Notes under the pieces: model-generated
The model's input: only the letters and a program-made list of their open reading frames with translations
Database searches by the model: none
Told to the model about the DNA's origin: nothing
Origin: Zygnema cylindricum
Lineage: Eukaryota; Streptophyta; Zygnematophyceae; Zygnematales; Zygnemataceae
Reading direction: 5' to 3'
Length of the DNA: 31,939 bases
Assembly: GCA_037447655.1 (NCBI GenBank)
Contig: JBBHKE010003252.1
Span: 86,058 to 117,996, forward strand
Shown here: positions 9,486 to 18,540 of the stretch, piece by piece
Layout: every line of letters starts with the position of its first letter
Position numbering within the stretch: position 1 is the stretch's first letter
Translations under genes and position numbers: made by a program

Positions 9486-10002
9486 GTATATTTTAGGTTT
9501 TGTAGGGTACATTTCCGTACATTCCCGTATATTTCAATACAGCTGCGCTACACTTTTCGTGCAGTTACGTACAGTGGTCGTACATTTTCGTATATATTAG
9601 GGTAATTAAAGGGGGGATTTTAGGGTTTCTAAGGTACATTGTTGTGCATTCTTTTATATTTGAGTACGACTGCCAAAAAAATGTTGTACCATTAGGCTTG
9701 GTATGATACAATTTCCGTATATTACTGTACAATTCTATTAACTTTCCGTACATTTTTAGATTTTTTAAGGATTTTCTATGATTACGCACTCCGTACATTT
9801 TCGAATATGTTCGTACAGTGAAAACTAAACGGATTTTAAGAAAAGTATGAAAGTCGCGAATACAACGTTAAAATCGGGAAAAAAAATCCAAATCCGTACG
9901 AATTGGACAATAAGGGCTCAAACCATTACACTGGCTAAAAACTCTATACAAGCATAAACACACAAACACGAACCTTGCCCGTGTAACGGGCTCATTTTGT
10001 CT
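9486..10002. mobile_element. GTAC-rich segment, probable partial insertion
   Basis: Dense in GTAC/CGTA motifs (GTACATTTCCGTACATTCCC and variants) and TTTAGGGTTT pieces. It is bordered by near-identical direct copies of ATAACTTAGAAAAAAACGAG at 9470-9489 and about 10004-10023, and it interrupts a sequence that is continuous in the inverted sister arm at 13620-13700. A CCGTACGAATTGGACA stretch near 9893 matches the end of the complete GTAC-rich element at 10230-10920, so it may be a truncated relative. Confidence 0.55.
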
Positions 10003-10091
10003 TGATAACTTAGAAAAAAACGAGAAAATCTGCAGCCGTACCAAAAAATAGAAATTACCACCGTACAAGTTGCGTTACCTTGAAACTTTAT

Positions 10092-10170
10092 GCAGTTTGT
10101 CGTGTAACGCGATGCAATTTGTCGTGTAACGCGATGCAATTTGTCGTCTAACGCGATGCAATTTGTCGTC
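10092..10170. repeat. 22-bp minisatellite
   Basis: Copies of GCAATTTGTCGTGTAACGCG plus AT start at 10092, 10114, 10136 and 10158 (last one partial). The inverted sister arm near 13525-13560 has only about two diverged copies, so copy number changed after the arms formed. Confidence 0.9.
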
Positions 10171-10229
10171 TGGCTCTTTTCGACCCACTTTCGCCTCCTT
10201 CCAACTCATGTTCAAACTTCACATAAAAT

Positions 10230-10920
10230 CATAGATGTCCAAATTCGTACGGTTTTGGACATTTTTACGATTTTTACGTAGTATTCGTTACTTTCATACC
10301 GTTCGTTAGTTTTCGCTGTACGATGTACTAAAACGTACGAAAACCGTCCCCTTAACCTTGAAAAATCCTTAAAAAATCCTAAAACGTATGAGAAACATAC
10401 GGAAATGTACGGCATTGTACTAAAGCTGTACCCTAAAACACTTAAGGGTACGGATAATGTAAGGCAGTTGTACTGTAATTTACCGGAATGTACGAAATGC
10501 ACGGGAAGTACCCTAAACACCCTAAAATCCCCCCTTCAAAAACCTTAAAAGTACTGAAATATACGGACGTTGTACGTAGATGTACGAATGATGTAAGACC
10601 TAATACCTAAAATATACGAAAAAGTACGAAAATGTACCCTAAAAATCTCAAAATAATAACCGTCAAAAGTACGAAATTATACGAACACTGTACGTAAATG
10701 TACAAATAAAAGTTGGCGGTTTAACAAAAATATATGAGAATGCACGAGAATGTACCCTAAAATACCTCAACCCCATTAATAACCCTAAAAGTACTGAAAT
10801 GTACGAAGACAATACGCAAATGTACGAAAAGTACGGATACATAGTATCATCGTTAAATGCGTATCGTGCGTAGTATTTGTCCGTTCGTTTCGTGCATACT
10901 ATGCGAATTGGACATCTATG
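10230..10920. mobile_element. 691-bp GTAC-rich TIR element with 8-bp TSD
   Basis: Ends are inverted: CATAGATGTCCAAATTCG on the left and CGAATTGGACATCTATG on the right. CATAAAAT flanks both sides (10222-10229 and 10921-10928). The inverted sister arm (complement of about 13470-13482) has a single CATAAAAT followed directly by CACCTCG, i.e. the empty site. The interior is full of GTACG/TGTAC and CCCTAAAA motifs and has no plausible protein. An 8-bp duplication fits hAT-type transposition, but a superfamily is not shown. Confidence 0.85.
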
Positions 10921-10928
10921 CATAAAAT

Positions 10929-11690
10929 CACCTCGCGAGGTGATTTTAAATGAAGTTCCATGAGGTGAGCGAATAGGCAGATGTTGTCGCACGTGTCGGG
11001 AGTTTTTTACAATTTTTGTGCGCGAAGTACCAAAAAAAAAGCCCACTGCACGTTTCGAGCCTGTGCATACTATTTTATGTGGGCTGATTTCCGTACTGGA
11101 GTCGTGGAGGGGTCTCGACCAACGGACGCCATTTCGCAAAAGCGAAGTCCTAGAAAACTCCTCTCTCTCTCTCCCTCTCCCACTACCGCCTCTATCTCAC
11201 AATTCTTGCAATGAAAAACGTCAAAAATGGTATCAAATGAAAGATCCATAAAAACAAATTTTTTTGGCTATCTTCGGCCGAATTTTTACAGCAAGTAGAT
11301 TGAGAAAGAACAAAAAAACACAATCAGGAAACCATGACGGAAAGATTTAAAATTTATGACGTCGACGCTGTCATAATTTGAGCGTGACGTCAAAATGTCA
11401 CAAACCCTAAACATCTACAACATCACAAGTAGCTAGACGTCTACAACCTTCGCTATTTTGTAAACGTCATCAATTGTCGCGAGTTTTGTAGTCGTCTACA
11501 ACCGTCACAAATTACACCCACGTCTACATCTGTCACAATATAAAGTTACGATTTCATTTCTTCACATACGAATGCCTTGAAAGTTGTACAGAGAATCTTC
11601 GCTTAAAAACAACGTAGCAAGACTAAGTTTCAGTTACATGCGAAAGTACCTTTAATTTTGTTACTATGTTTTTCAGCGAAGATTCTCCGT
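10929..11690 (+). repeat. left arm of large inverted repeat
   Basis: About 760 bases matching the reverse complement of 12746-13482 at high but imperfect identity, starting at CACCTCGCGAGGTG and ending at AGCGAAGATTCTCCGTA. The arm contains a CT tract, TTCTTGCAATGAAAAACGTC, and several copies of CGTCTACAACCGTC. Similarity continues outward to about 10008 once the GTAC-rich insertion is removed. Confidence 0.85.
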
Positions 11691-11695
11691 ATTAG

Positions 11696-12742
11696 GGTAC
11701 GGCCCAAAGTACTTGTCACGTAGCGAACTAACTTTGTTTTTTAGTGCGGGTCCGGCGGACCCGAATTTCATATGTTTCTATGTGTTGAGGGTATGTCCCC
11801 ATGTATTAAAGTATCGACTTTTCCATGTCGTTTTGCCCTAAAATTCACGGAACTTTGAGAAAAAATTAAACCATACGAGAAAATCATTTTTACCAAAGTA
11901 CATTGAACGTCAATTCTATACTTTGAATGTACTGCATGTTTGTCGTCATGTGAACACATATTGGCGTTTTCCTCTTTTCTACCCCAGGGCAAGAGAATCA
12001 AGCCCATCAAAATCCTTCATCCAAAATCACCTTGAGGGGATGTTTTCAGTTAAAGTACCGCCAAAACAGCGAATGAAAAACGACCCACGCACGCGCCACA
12101 CGAGTGGGAAAATGTTTGAACAATGGAGAAGTACTCGTTATTTTTCTCCATGCCTGTCATGCGCATGTACGGGAAAAAAAATGCAGGGGTCTCAGACCTC
12201 CACTTTCATTCATGGGTCCTTTGCATAATTGTTCGCCATCGTCGCCTCCCCTCTCCCTCTCACACTAACGCGCTTTTATCTGACACTTTTTAGAATGAGA
12301 CACGACAATATTGGTATTAAATGAAATATCTTTGAAAATATTTTTTTTTACAATTTTTAGGTTTTTTTTTAATGGCAAGTCGAGTGACAAAAGTAGAAAA
12401 AACGAAATCGGGAAACCATGGCGGAAAGTTATTCAATCAGTGACGTCAACGTTTTCACAAGTGAACATGACGTCACAATGGCACCAAACCCTAAACATCT
12501 ACAGTTTCAACAAAATCTAAACGTCTACACCTGTCGTTGTTTTTGTTGGCGTCACCAATCGTTGGAAGTTTCGTAGTCGTCTTCAATCGTCACAAATTGT
12601 ACCTACGTCTACAACCGTCACATTATAAAGTTCCAATTTCATTTTCGCACATTAGGAGGTTGTTCAATGTAGTACGTAGAATCTCCACTACAGTCCAAAA
12701 TACTTAATGAAAGTACCGATTACATGGGGGCACCCCCTTAGG
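11696..12742. mobile_element. inner element between the inverted arms
   Basis: Starts with TTAGGGTACGGCCC and a near-palindrome GGGTCCGGCGGACCC (11747-11761). A second terminus, GGGTATGTCCCCATGT, begins at 11788, and the opposite end is ACATGGGGGCACCCCC at 12723-12738. Its right part (about 12190-12715) is a diverged third copy of the arm sequence, in the same orientation as 10929-11690. Nothing protein-coding is supported. Confidence 0.6.
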
Positions 12743-12745
12743 GTA

Positions 12746-13482
12746 CTTTCGCATATAACCAAAACTTTAGTCTTATAACTTTGTTTTTAGCGAAGATTCT
12801 CCGTACTACTTTCAGAGCATTCGTATGTAAATAAATTAAATTGTTACTTTAGATTGTGACGGATGTAGACGTGGGTGTAATTTGTGACGGTTGTAAACGA
12901 CTACAAAACTCGCGAAAAATTGATGACGTTTACAAAATAGCGACGGTTGTAGACGTTTAGCTACTTCTGACATTGTAGGTGTTTAGGGTTTGTGACATTT
13001 TGACGTCAGGCTCAAATTATGACAACGTCGACGTCACAAATTCTAAAACATTTCGCCATGGTTTTCCGATTTTGATTTTAGTCTTTTTTCACTCTACTTG
13101 CCATGAAAATATGCCCAAAGATAGTTAAAAGAAATTGTTTTTAGAGATCTTTCATTTGATACCATTATTGACGTTTTTCATTGCAAGAATTGCGAGATAA
13201 GCGTGGTAGTGGGAGAGGGAGAGAGAGAGAGGCGTTTTCACAAACTTCGCTTTTGCGAAATGGCGTCTTTTGGTTGAGACCCCTCTACGACCCCTGTACG
13301 CAAAGCACCGCGCGGAAAAGAGTACGCACAGGTTGGAAACGTGCAGTGGGTTTTTTTTTTTGGTACTCCGCGCACAAAAATTGTAAAAAACTTTCGACAC
13401 GTGGGACAACATCTGCATATTCGCTCACCTCATGGAACTTTTTTTACAACCACCTCACGAGGTGATTTTATGTAAAGTTTGA
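12746..13482 (-). repeat. right arm of large inverted repeat
   Basis: Reverse-complement partner of 10929-11690. It holds the uninterrupted CATAAAATCACC site that dates the GTAC-rich insertion in the left arm, and the outer part (to about 13703) ends in the inverted TACTTTCGCA-type terminus. Confidence 0.85.
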
Positions 13483-13689
13483 GCATGGGCTGGAAGACGT
13501 GAAATTGAGTCGAATTAAGCTAGACGACATACTGCATCGCGCTAGATGACAAACTGCAATATATATAAAGTTTGAAGGTATTGCAACTTGCACGGTAGTA
13601 ATTTCAATTTTTTGGTACGGTTGCGGATTTTCTTGTTTTTTTCTAAGTTTTGGAGGAAAACGACAGAAACTAACTATAACTATAGCACA

Positions 13690-15152
13690 TGCGAAAGTCC
13701 CCTTTAGTTGAAATTGTTACTTAACTTTGTGACGATTGTATACGTCGACAATGCCCGTGACGGCTATCAACGTGTATAATCCGTCATGCCGCACCGTATT
13801 TTTCGAAACTTTTTGAAGCGTCACAAGACACATCGTAATTTTTGAAGCGATTTGGTTTGGCGCATGTCATTGCGTGACATCGTAGACGTAGAGCCTTGCA
13901 GCCGTGGCTGTACAACATGCCTTTGCTTAAACCTCTCTCGTCCGACCGCCATGACTTCGCAGATTGTTCACTTTCGCAGATTTTTATCCTTTACGTGAAA
14001 TGACACTGCACCATCGAGACCCCTTAAAAAAAAACTGTACAAAGTGCATGCGGAAAAAAATGAAAAAAAAAGTTTGTTTTTTTTCCGTCGTTTAAAACTT
14101 TTGAAAACTTTTCACACGTGGGAATATGTTTTACTTTTTTTGTAAACGGTTCTACTTTGCTTAAAACACGTGATAAGTTTGAAGATCAAGTGACAGTGGG
14201 TCGAAAAAAAACAATACGACAAATTTTTGTACGTCTTAAGTTCGAGAATGACGCAAATTGTACTCAACAAATTTGCGATTTCTTCGCAAGGTTGCAATTT
14301 AGGCAGTACGCGGCTAAGGGTGCGTCTCCATGTGCCTAAGAAAGGGTTTTTTCTGTCGTTTTCTTGTAAAACTTAGAGCCGTACCGCGTAAGTTTCAACC
14401 GTACAAAAAAAAAGAAAAAACGAGAAGTACATTTTGCGTCATCATCGAATTTAAGATGTACTACATATTGTCGTCTTGTGTTCTTCGACCCACGGCCACG
14501 CCAAAAAACGTCATCTTCAAACTTTACTTTAAAACACAGGGAAGATGTGTTTTAAAACATTTTTTTTCGAAAAACAAATAAAAACACGTAGTCGCACGTG
14601 TAAGAATTTCCAGGAAATTTCAAAAGAATTCAAGCGACGACGAAAAGTGCACGATCCGCTATGTTTTGTCCGTTTGCGTTCAGGTACGACAAAGCAAAGT
14701 ACACAATTTGTTTGGTTTTGTCCGTTTGCGCCTGGTACGGATTTTATTTCGCCAGGGGTCTCAAGATCCGATGCCATTTCACGTCGCGCGGACAAGAGAC
14801 GCAAAGGCAAAGTGCATCTTCCTCAACCGTGAAACGGCACAGGCTGGATGGCGGTACGTCTACAATGTCACGAAAACTCATGCGACGTCACAACCTGCTA
14901 CAAAAAATAGCGTGCGTCATCACAGATTGTAGACGTTGACAGCCGTCACGGGCATTGTCAGCGTATACAATCGTCACACGCTTAAGTAACTATGTCGTTG
15001 TTACACATAGGGACACCCGAAATCCGGGTCCGCCGGATCTGCGCTAAAAAACAAAGTTTTTTCTCTAAGTTTCAAGTACATGGAGACGCACCCTAAGTTT
15101 GAAAGGAAAACGACAAGAAAAAACCTGAACTTAGCCCACATGGGGCCGTACC
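13690..15152. mobile_element. second inverted-repeat element
   Basis: TGACGATTGTATACG...CAATGCCCGTGACGGC at about 13730-13775 is the inverted partner of about 14935-14982. Weaker inverted matches continue inward (GTGAAATGACA / TGCCATTTCACG, and GAGACCCCT / AGGGGTCTC). Inside is a further terminus pair: GGGTGCGTCTCCATGT at 14318 and ACATGGAGACGCACCC at 15085. GGGTCCGCCGGATC (15025-15038) mirrors the near-palindrome at 11747. Short frames at 14529-14939 are not convincing genes. Confidence 0.6.
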
Positions 15153-15217
15153 ATTACTTTCAAAGCATTCCGATGTACATAATTACTTTGTAAGATTTAC
15201 GTAGACGTGTACGAAAC

Positions 15218-15363
15218 ATGCGACAGATGGTGTATAGTATAGTTACACCTCGAAACATCAAAGGGAGGGATTTGGGTATTGAAGTTGATGACGTTGAACA
15301 AACGCTTGATCAGAGTAGTACGAAAGATACTACTGACGACATGGCCCTTGATGTGTTGCATGT
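15218..15363 (+). CDS. probable exon of an unrecognised acidic protein
   Basis: The plus frame is open from 15194; an in-frame ATG at 15218 starts MRQMVYSIVTPRNIKGRDLG. It continues GIEVDDVEQTLDQSSTKDTT and ends DDMALDVLH at a GTAAGG donor (15362 onward); without splicing the frame stops at 15368-15370. An acceptor-like TATAG at 15241-15242 is an alternative exon start. Composition is acidic and unlike the transposon sequence to its left. The following 60 bases are duplicated across the splice junction, and then a CT-rich tract begins, matching the coding-strand intron bias of the other genes. Family unknown. Confidence 0.4.
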
Positions 15364-15465
15364 AAGGTGACGATAAATAGTATATTTTTTCCTCAAGATT
15401 GCACTTTTTGATGTGTTGCAGGTGACGATAGTAAGTCTAATTTTTTCTCAATATTGCATTTTTTT
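15350..15465 (+). repeat. 60-bp tandem duplication across a splice junction
   Basis: GATGTGTTGCA at 15350 and again at 15410, each followed by GTGACGATA, a TTTTTTCCTC/TTTTTTCTC stretch and ATTGCA. Copy 1 carries the donor (CAT|GTAAGG); copy 2 has become an acceptor-like TTGCAG|GTGACGATA, directly followed by another GTAAGT. This arrangement might create a tiny exon or a fake intron. Confidence 0.8.
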
Positions 15466-15619
15466 CTACAAGATTATCGTTTATGGGTTTAGCATAAAAA
15501 CTAATTAGTGTGATCTATACATTCAAATTTTAGTAGAATAGAATATCAAACATTTTGTTTTATGTTTTCATACATTTGGGGTACAATTTTCTGTGTTTCA
15601 ATTTCAATTTGTATTTTAT

Positions 15620-17345
15620 GGCCCTGTCTCTGTCTTTGTCCCTTTCTCTTGTCTTTTGTGACTATCTTTCTCTCCCTATCTCTTTGTCTCTGTCGCTTGT
15701 CTTTTTGAAATTCTTTCTCTCTCTCTCTCTGTGTCGTTGCCTTTATCTCTTTGTCTATGTCTCTATCTTTCTATCTCCTGTGTCTCTGCTTTTGTGTCTC
15801 TGTCTGTATCTCTCTCTCTCTCTCTCACCCATGTCTATATATCTTTGTCTTTGTTTGTGTCTTCTCTCCCTTGTCCTTGTCTGTTCTCTCTTGTCTCTTG
15901 TATCCCGTCTATTGTCTCTTGTTTCGTTTCTTACTTTTTGTCTCTGTCTCTCTATTTTGGCCTCGCTGTCTCTATCTCTGTCTCTCTGTCTTTGTCTCTC
16001 TGTCTCTAGCTTGCTTTCTCTGTCTCTCTTGTCTCTTTGTTTCTATCTCTAACTCTATCTCGGACTTTGACTTTGTCCCTTTGTCTGTGTTTGTGTCTCT
16101 CTGACTTTGACTTTGTGTTTCTGTCTCTGTGTTTTTGTCTCTATGTTTTTGTCTCTGTCTTTCAGTCGTCTCTTTCCCGACGTCTCTATCTCTATATCTC
16201 TATCTCTGTCTCTCTGTCTCTATCTTTCTTTCTCTGTCTCTCTCTCTGTCTCTTTATTTCTATCTCTAACCCTATCTCTGACTTTGACATAGTCTCTTTG
16301 TTTGTGTCTCTCTGACTTTGACTTTGTGTTTCTATCTCTGTGTTTTTGTCTCTATGTTTCTGTCTCTGTCTTTCAGTTCTCTTTCCCAACGTCTCTATCT
16401 CTATATCTCTATCTCTGTTTCTGTCCGTGTCTCTCTCACTATGACTCTCTGTCTTTGTCTGTCTGTCTCTTTCTCTTTGTCTCTGTCTCTCTGTCTGTCT
16501 CTCTATCTCGGTGTCTCTTTGTCTCTGTCTCTCTCTGTCTGTCTCTCTATCTCGCTGTGTCTTGCTGTCTTTGTCCTCTTGTCTCTGTGTTTTTGTCACT
16601 GTCTCGTTGACTCTTTATCTCTGTCTCGGTGTCTCCGTCTCTATCTCTCTGTTTGTTTCTGTCCTTGTCTCTGTCTGTGTGTCTTTGTCCCTGTCTTGAT
16701 GTCTCTATCTGTTTGTCTTTGTGTTTCTGTCTCGTGTTTCTCTGTCACGTATCTCTTTGTTTTGTATTTTTGTCTATGTCTCTCTGTCTTTACTATCTTC
16801 TGTCTCTTTGTCTCTCTCTCTGTCTCTGTCTTGGTTTTTTGTGTTGTGTCTCTCTGTCGCTATCTTTGTGTCTCTGTCTCTCAGTCTTATATCTCTCTTT
16901 TTTTGTGTCTCTTTTGCCTTCTTGTTTGACTATGTCTTGTTTTTTTTGTTGTTGTCTCTTTGTCTGTGTCTTTGTGTCTCTATCTTTGTCTCTCTGCCTT
17001 ATGTCTCCTTTACTCTGTCTTGTTTTTCTGTGTTGTGTCTCTTTGTCTCTGTCTTTGTGTCTCTGTCTCTGTGTCTCTCTTGTATTCCTGTTTTGTGTCT
17101 CTCTGTCTATGTCTTAATCTGTCTTTCTCTTGTCTCTTATCTTTCTATCTCAGTGTCTCAGTCTCTCTGTTCTCTCTGTTTACTATTCTTTGTCTCTCTG
17201 TTTCTGTCTGTTTTTTTTGTCCCTGTCTTTCTATCTCTATCTGTCTTTTTGTCCATGTCTTTCTGTCACGTGTCTCTGTGTTTCTGTCACGTATTTTCTC
17301 CCTGTCTCTTCTCTGTCTCTGCCTTTCTATCTTTGTCTGTTTATT
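15620..17345. repeat. 1.7-kb TCTCTG(T) simple-repeat tract
   Basis: Pyrimidine-rich with regularly placed G (TCTCTGTCTTTGTCTC and variants). Long serine/leucine/cysteine frames in several phases are translation artefacts, as is the arginine/glutamine frame on the other strand. A higher-order duplication is visible: CTTTCAGTCGTCTCTTTCCC near 16160 recurs at 16371 with an offset of 211 bases, together with its flanks (ACTTTGACTTTGTGTTTCT). Confidence 0.95.
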
Positions 17346-18037
17346 ATTATCTGTAGCATAAATTTTTTATTAGGCGGAACCATATAATAGCAAGAACCAT
17401 ACATTATTGCCGTACCATCTTCTTGTGGCTGGTACGATTTTCATAAAAACTTGTTGTATTTTTACTTTAAAAACCAATTCCAAACGATGTGCCATCACAT
17501 CAGTGCATTCCGAAATATATAATGTCCACACTACCATAGTGCTCACAATAATTAGCTTTAGATGACTGTTCCACAAATCATCATAATAATAATAATAGTT
17601 ATTGATTAATAACTATTCAGTAACAACCACAATCCCAATCTTGAAGTATGGCTTGTATGAGCCAAAATGTCCAAATGGCTTAAATTATAAATAAATATAG
17701 ATTAATCTATATATAAAAATAAGTTACATCATAAATAGATTGGGGTTCTACTTCAGCCTAAATTTTAGTACGTCTTGAACCGCTATTAGTGCTAATACCA
17801 CAAAGTCTAAACATTATATTAGATAATAAATTCAGGATTAAATTAAATTAAAATTAAATAATTACTAGTCTTCGTCTCTGTTTTTATCATCTCTGTACAA
17901 AAGAGCAGATTAATACTGATAGTTCTTTCTTAGCGCCAATTCTTGTCACGGTTCATAGCTATCCACATTGTTTGGATTGGAAAAAGAATTAGTACACAAA
18001 AAGTCCCTAGTGCTCACAAGTACAAACTAATTTCCAG
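17346..18037. other. ambiguous interval, possible short exons
   Basis: After the CT tract, CTGTAG|CATAAA could be an acceptor; the plus frame then reads HKFFIRRNHIIARTIHYC and reaches TGG CTG|GTACGA. The minus strand of the same interval (17576-17370) is also open and ends YGNNVWFLLLYGSA, so strand cannot be decided. Near 17936, CTTAG|CGCCAATTC could begin a plus exon reading PILVTVHSYPH, with a GTTTGG donor that would join in phase to the exon at 18038. The rest is AT-rich with TAA/ATA runs. Confidence 0.2.
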
Positions 18038-18285
18038 ATTTTGGCACATTAGTGGTGAACAAAAAGGACAACACCGATTCGACACCTCTATTATCTTTTT
18101 CTTCGACTTCTCAACAACTGAAACTCTCACCAGCCATCGAATGCAGACAGAAGGAATTTACAGTTATCCAATCAACACTTAATTTCCGAGATTCCACATT
18201 CAGATACAACATCAATATGCATCACTGTAGCAAGTACGGGCACACCATATCTTATGACATCTTATTGATGCACGTCTCTTACTGA
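18038..18285 (+). CDS. probable 3' terminal exon, unrecognised protein
   Basis: Acceptor ATTTCCAG at 18030-18037, then an open plus frame of about 81 codons to a TGA at 18283-18285. It reads FGTLVVNKKDNTDSTPLLSF, then AIECRQKEFTVIQ, and ends ISYDILLMHVSY. Serine/threonine-rich beta-type composition with two cysteines would suit an extracellular or lumenal beta-sandwich, but that is a guess. It could be the last exon of the gene begun at 15218 or of a separate gene with an upstream exon near 17936. It ends tail-to-tail with the Ran-like gene, about 180 bases away. Confidence 0.4.
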
Positions 18286-18321
18286 TGCACAGAGTAAAGA
18301 CTCCTTCCCTCTCTGCCTATC

Positions 18322-18540
18322 AACAACTCTTCCTCTCTGCCTGTCAACAAGCTTATCATTATTCGTTTCTGCAAAGACGCAAATCGGGTCTATCCGAATC
18401 CACGAGTCGACGCCCCTCTCTGCCCGTCAACAACTCTTCCTCTCTGCCTGTTAACAAACTTATCATTTTTCGTTTCCGCGAAGACGCAAATCGGGTCTAT
18501 CCGAATCCACGAGTCGACGCCCCTCCGCTCTATCCACCGC
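18322..18540. repeat. 107-bp tandem duplication at the Ran-like 3' exon
   Basis: GACGCAAATCGGGTCTATCC occurs at 18376 and 18483 (offset 107), within two copies bounded by CTCTTCCTCTCTGCCTG. A partial third start (TCTCTGCCTATCAACAA) lies at about 18311. The right copy is the terminal exon of the Ran-like gene; the left copy duplicates that exon downstream of its stop. Confidence 0.9.

Larger units (their letters stand above)
9326..15152. mobile_element. zone of nested inverted-repeat DNA transposons
   Basis: Terminal motifs of one related group recur in both orientations. GGGTATGTCCCCATGT-type ends read rightward at 9328, 11788 and 14318. Their complements read leftward at about 12722-12738 (ACATGGGGGCACCC), 15079-15102 and 15132-15150 (CACATGGGGCCGTACC). 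A second end type, TACTTTCGCA, occurs at 9420 and 12749 and inverted at about 11641-11651 and 13692-13703. Ends are followed by a shared TGTCGTTTTC...AAAACTTAGAG segment. No transposase is visible, so these are non-autonomous; superfamily is unassigned. Shadow reading frames across the arms are not genes. Confidence 0.7.

Noticed and set aside
10663-11139. 158-codon minus frame in the transposon arm, similar to a plus frame at 13181-13465
   Set aside because: The similarity exists because the two arms are inverted copies; the frame also crosses the boundary of the GTAC-rich insertion, so it cannot be an ancestral gene.
15555-17361. Many long serine/leucine/cysteine frames and a 135-codon basic frame on the other strand
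   Set aside because: All are translations of the TCTCTG-type repeat in different phases; several phases are open at once, as expected for a short-period repeat.
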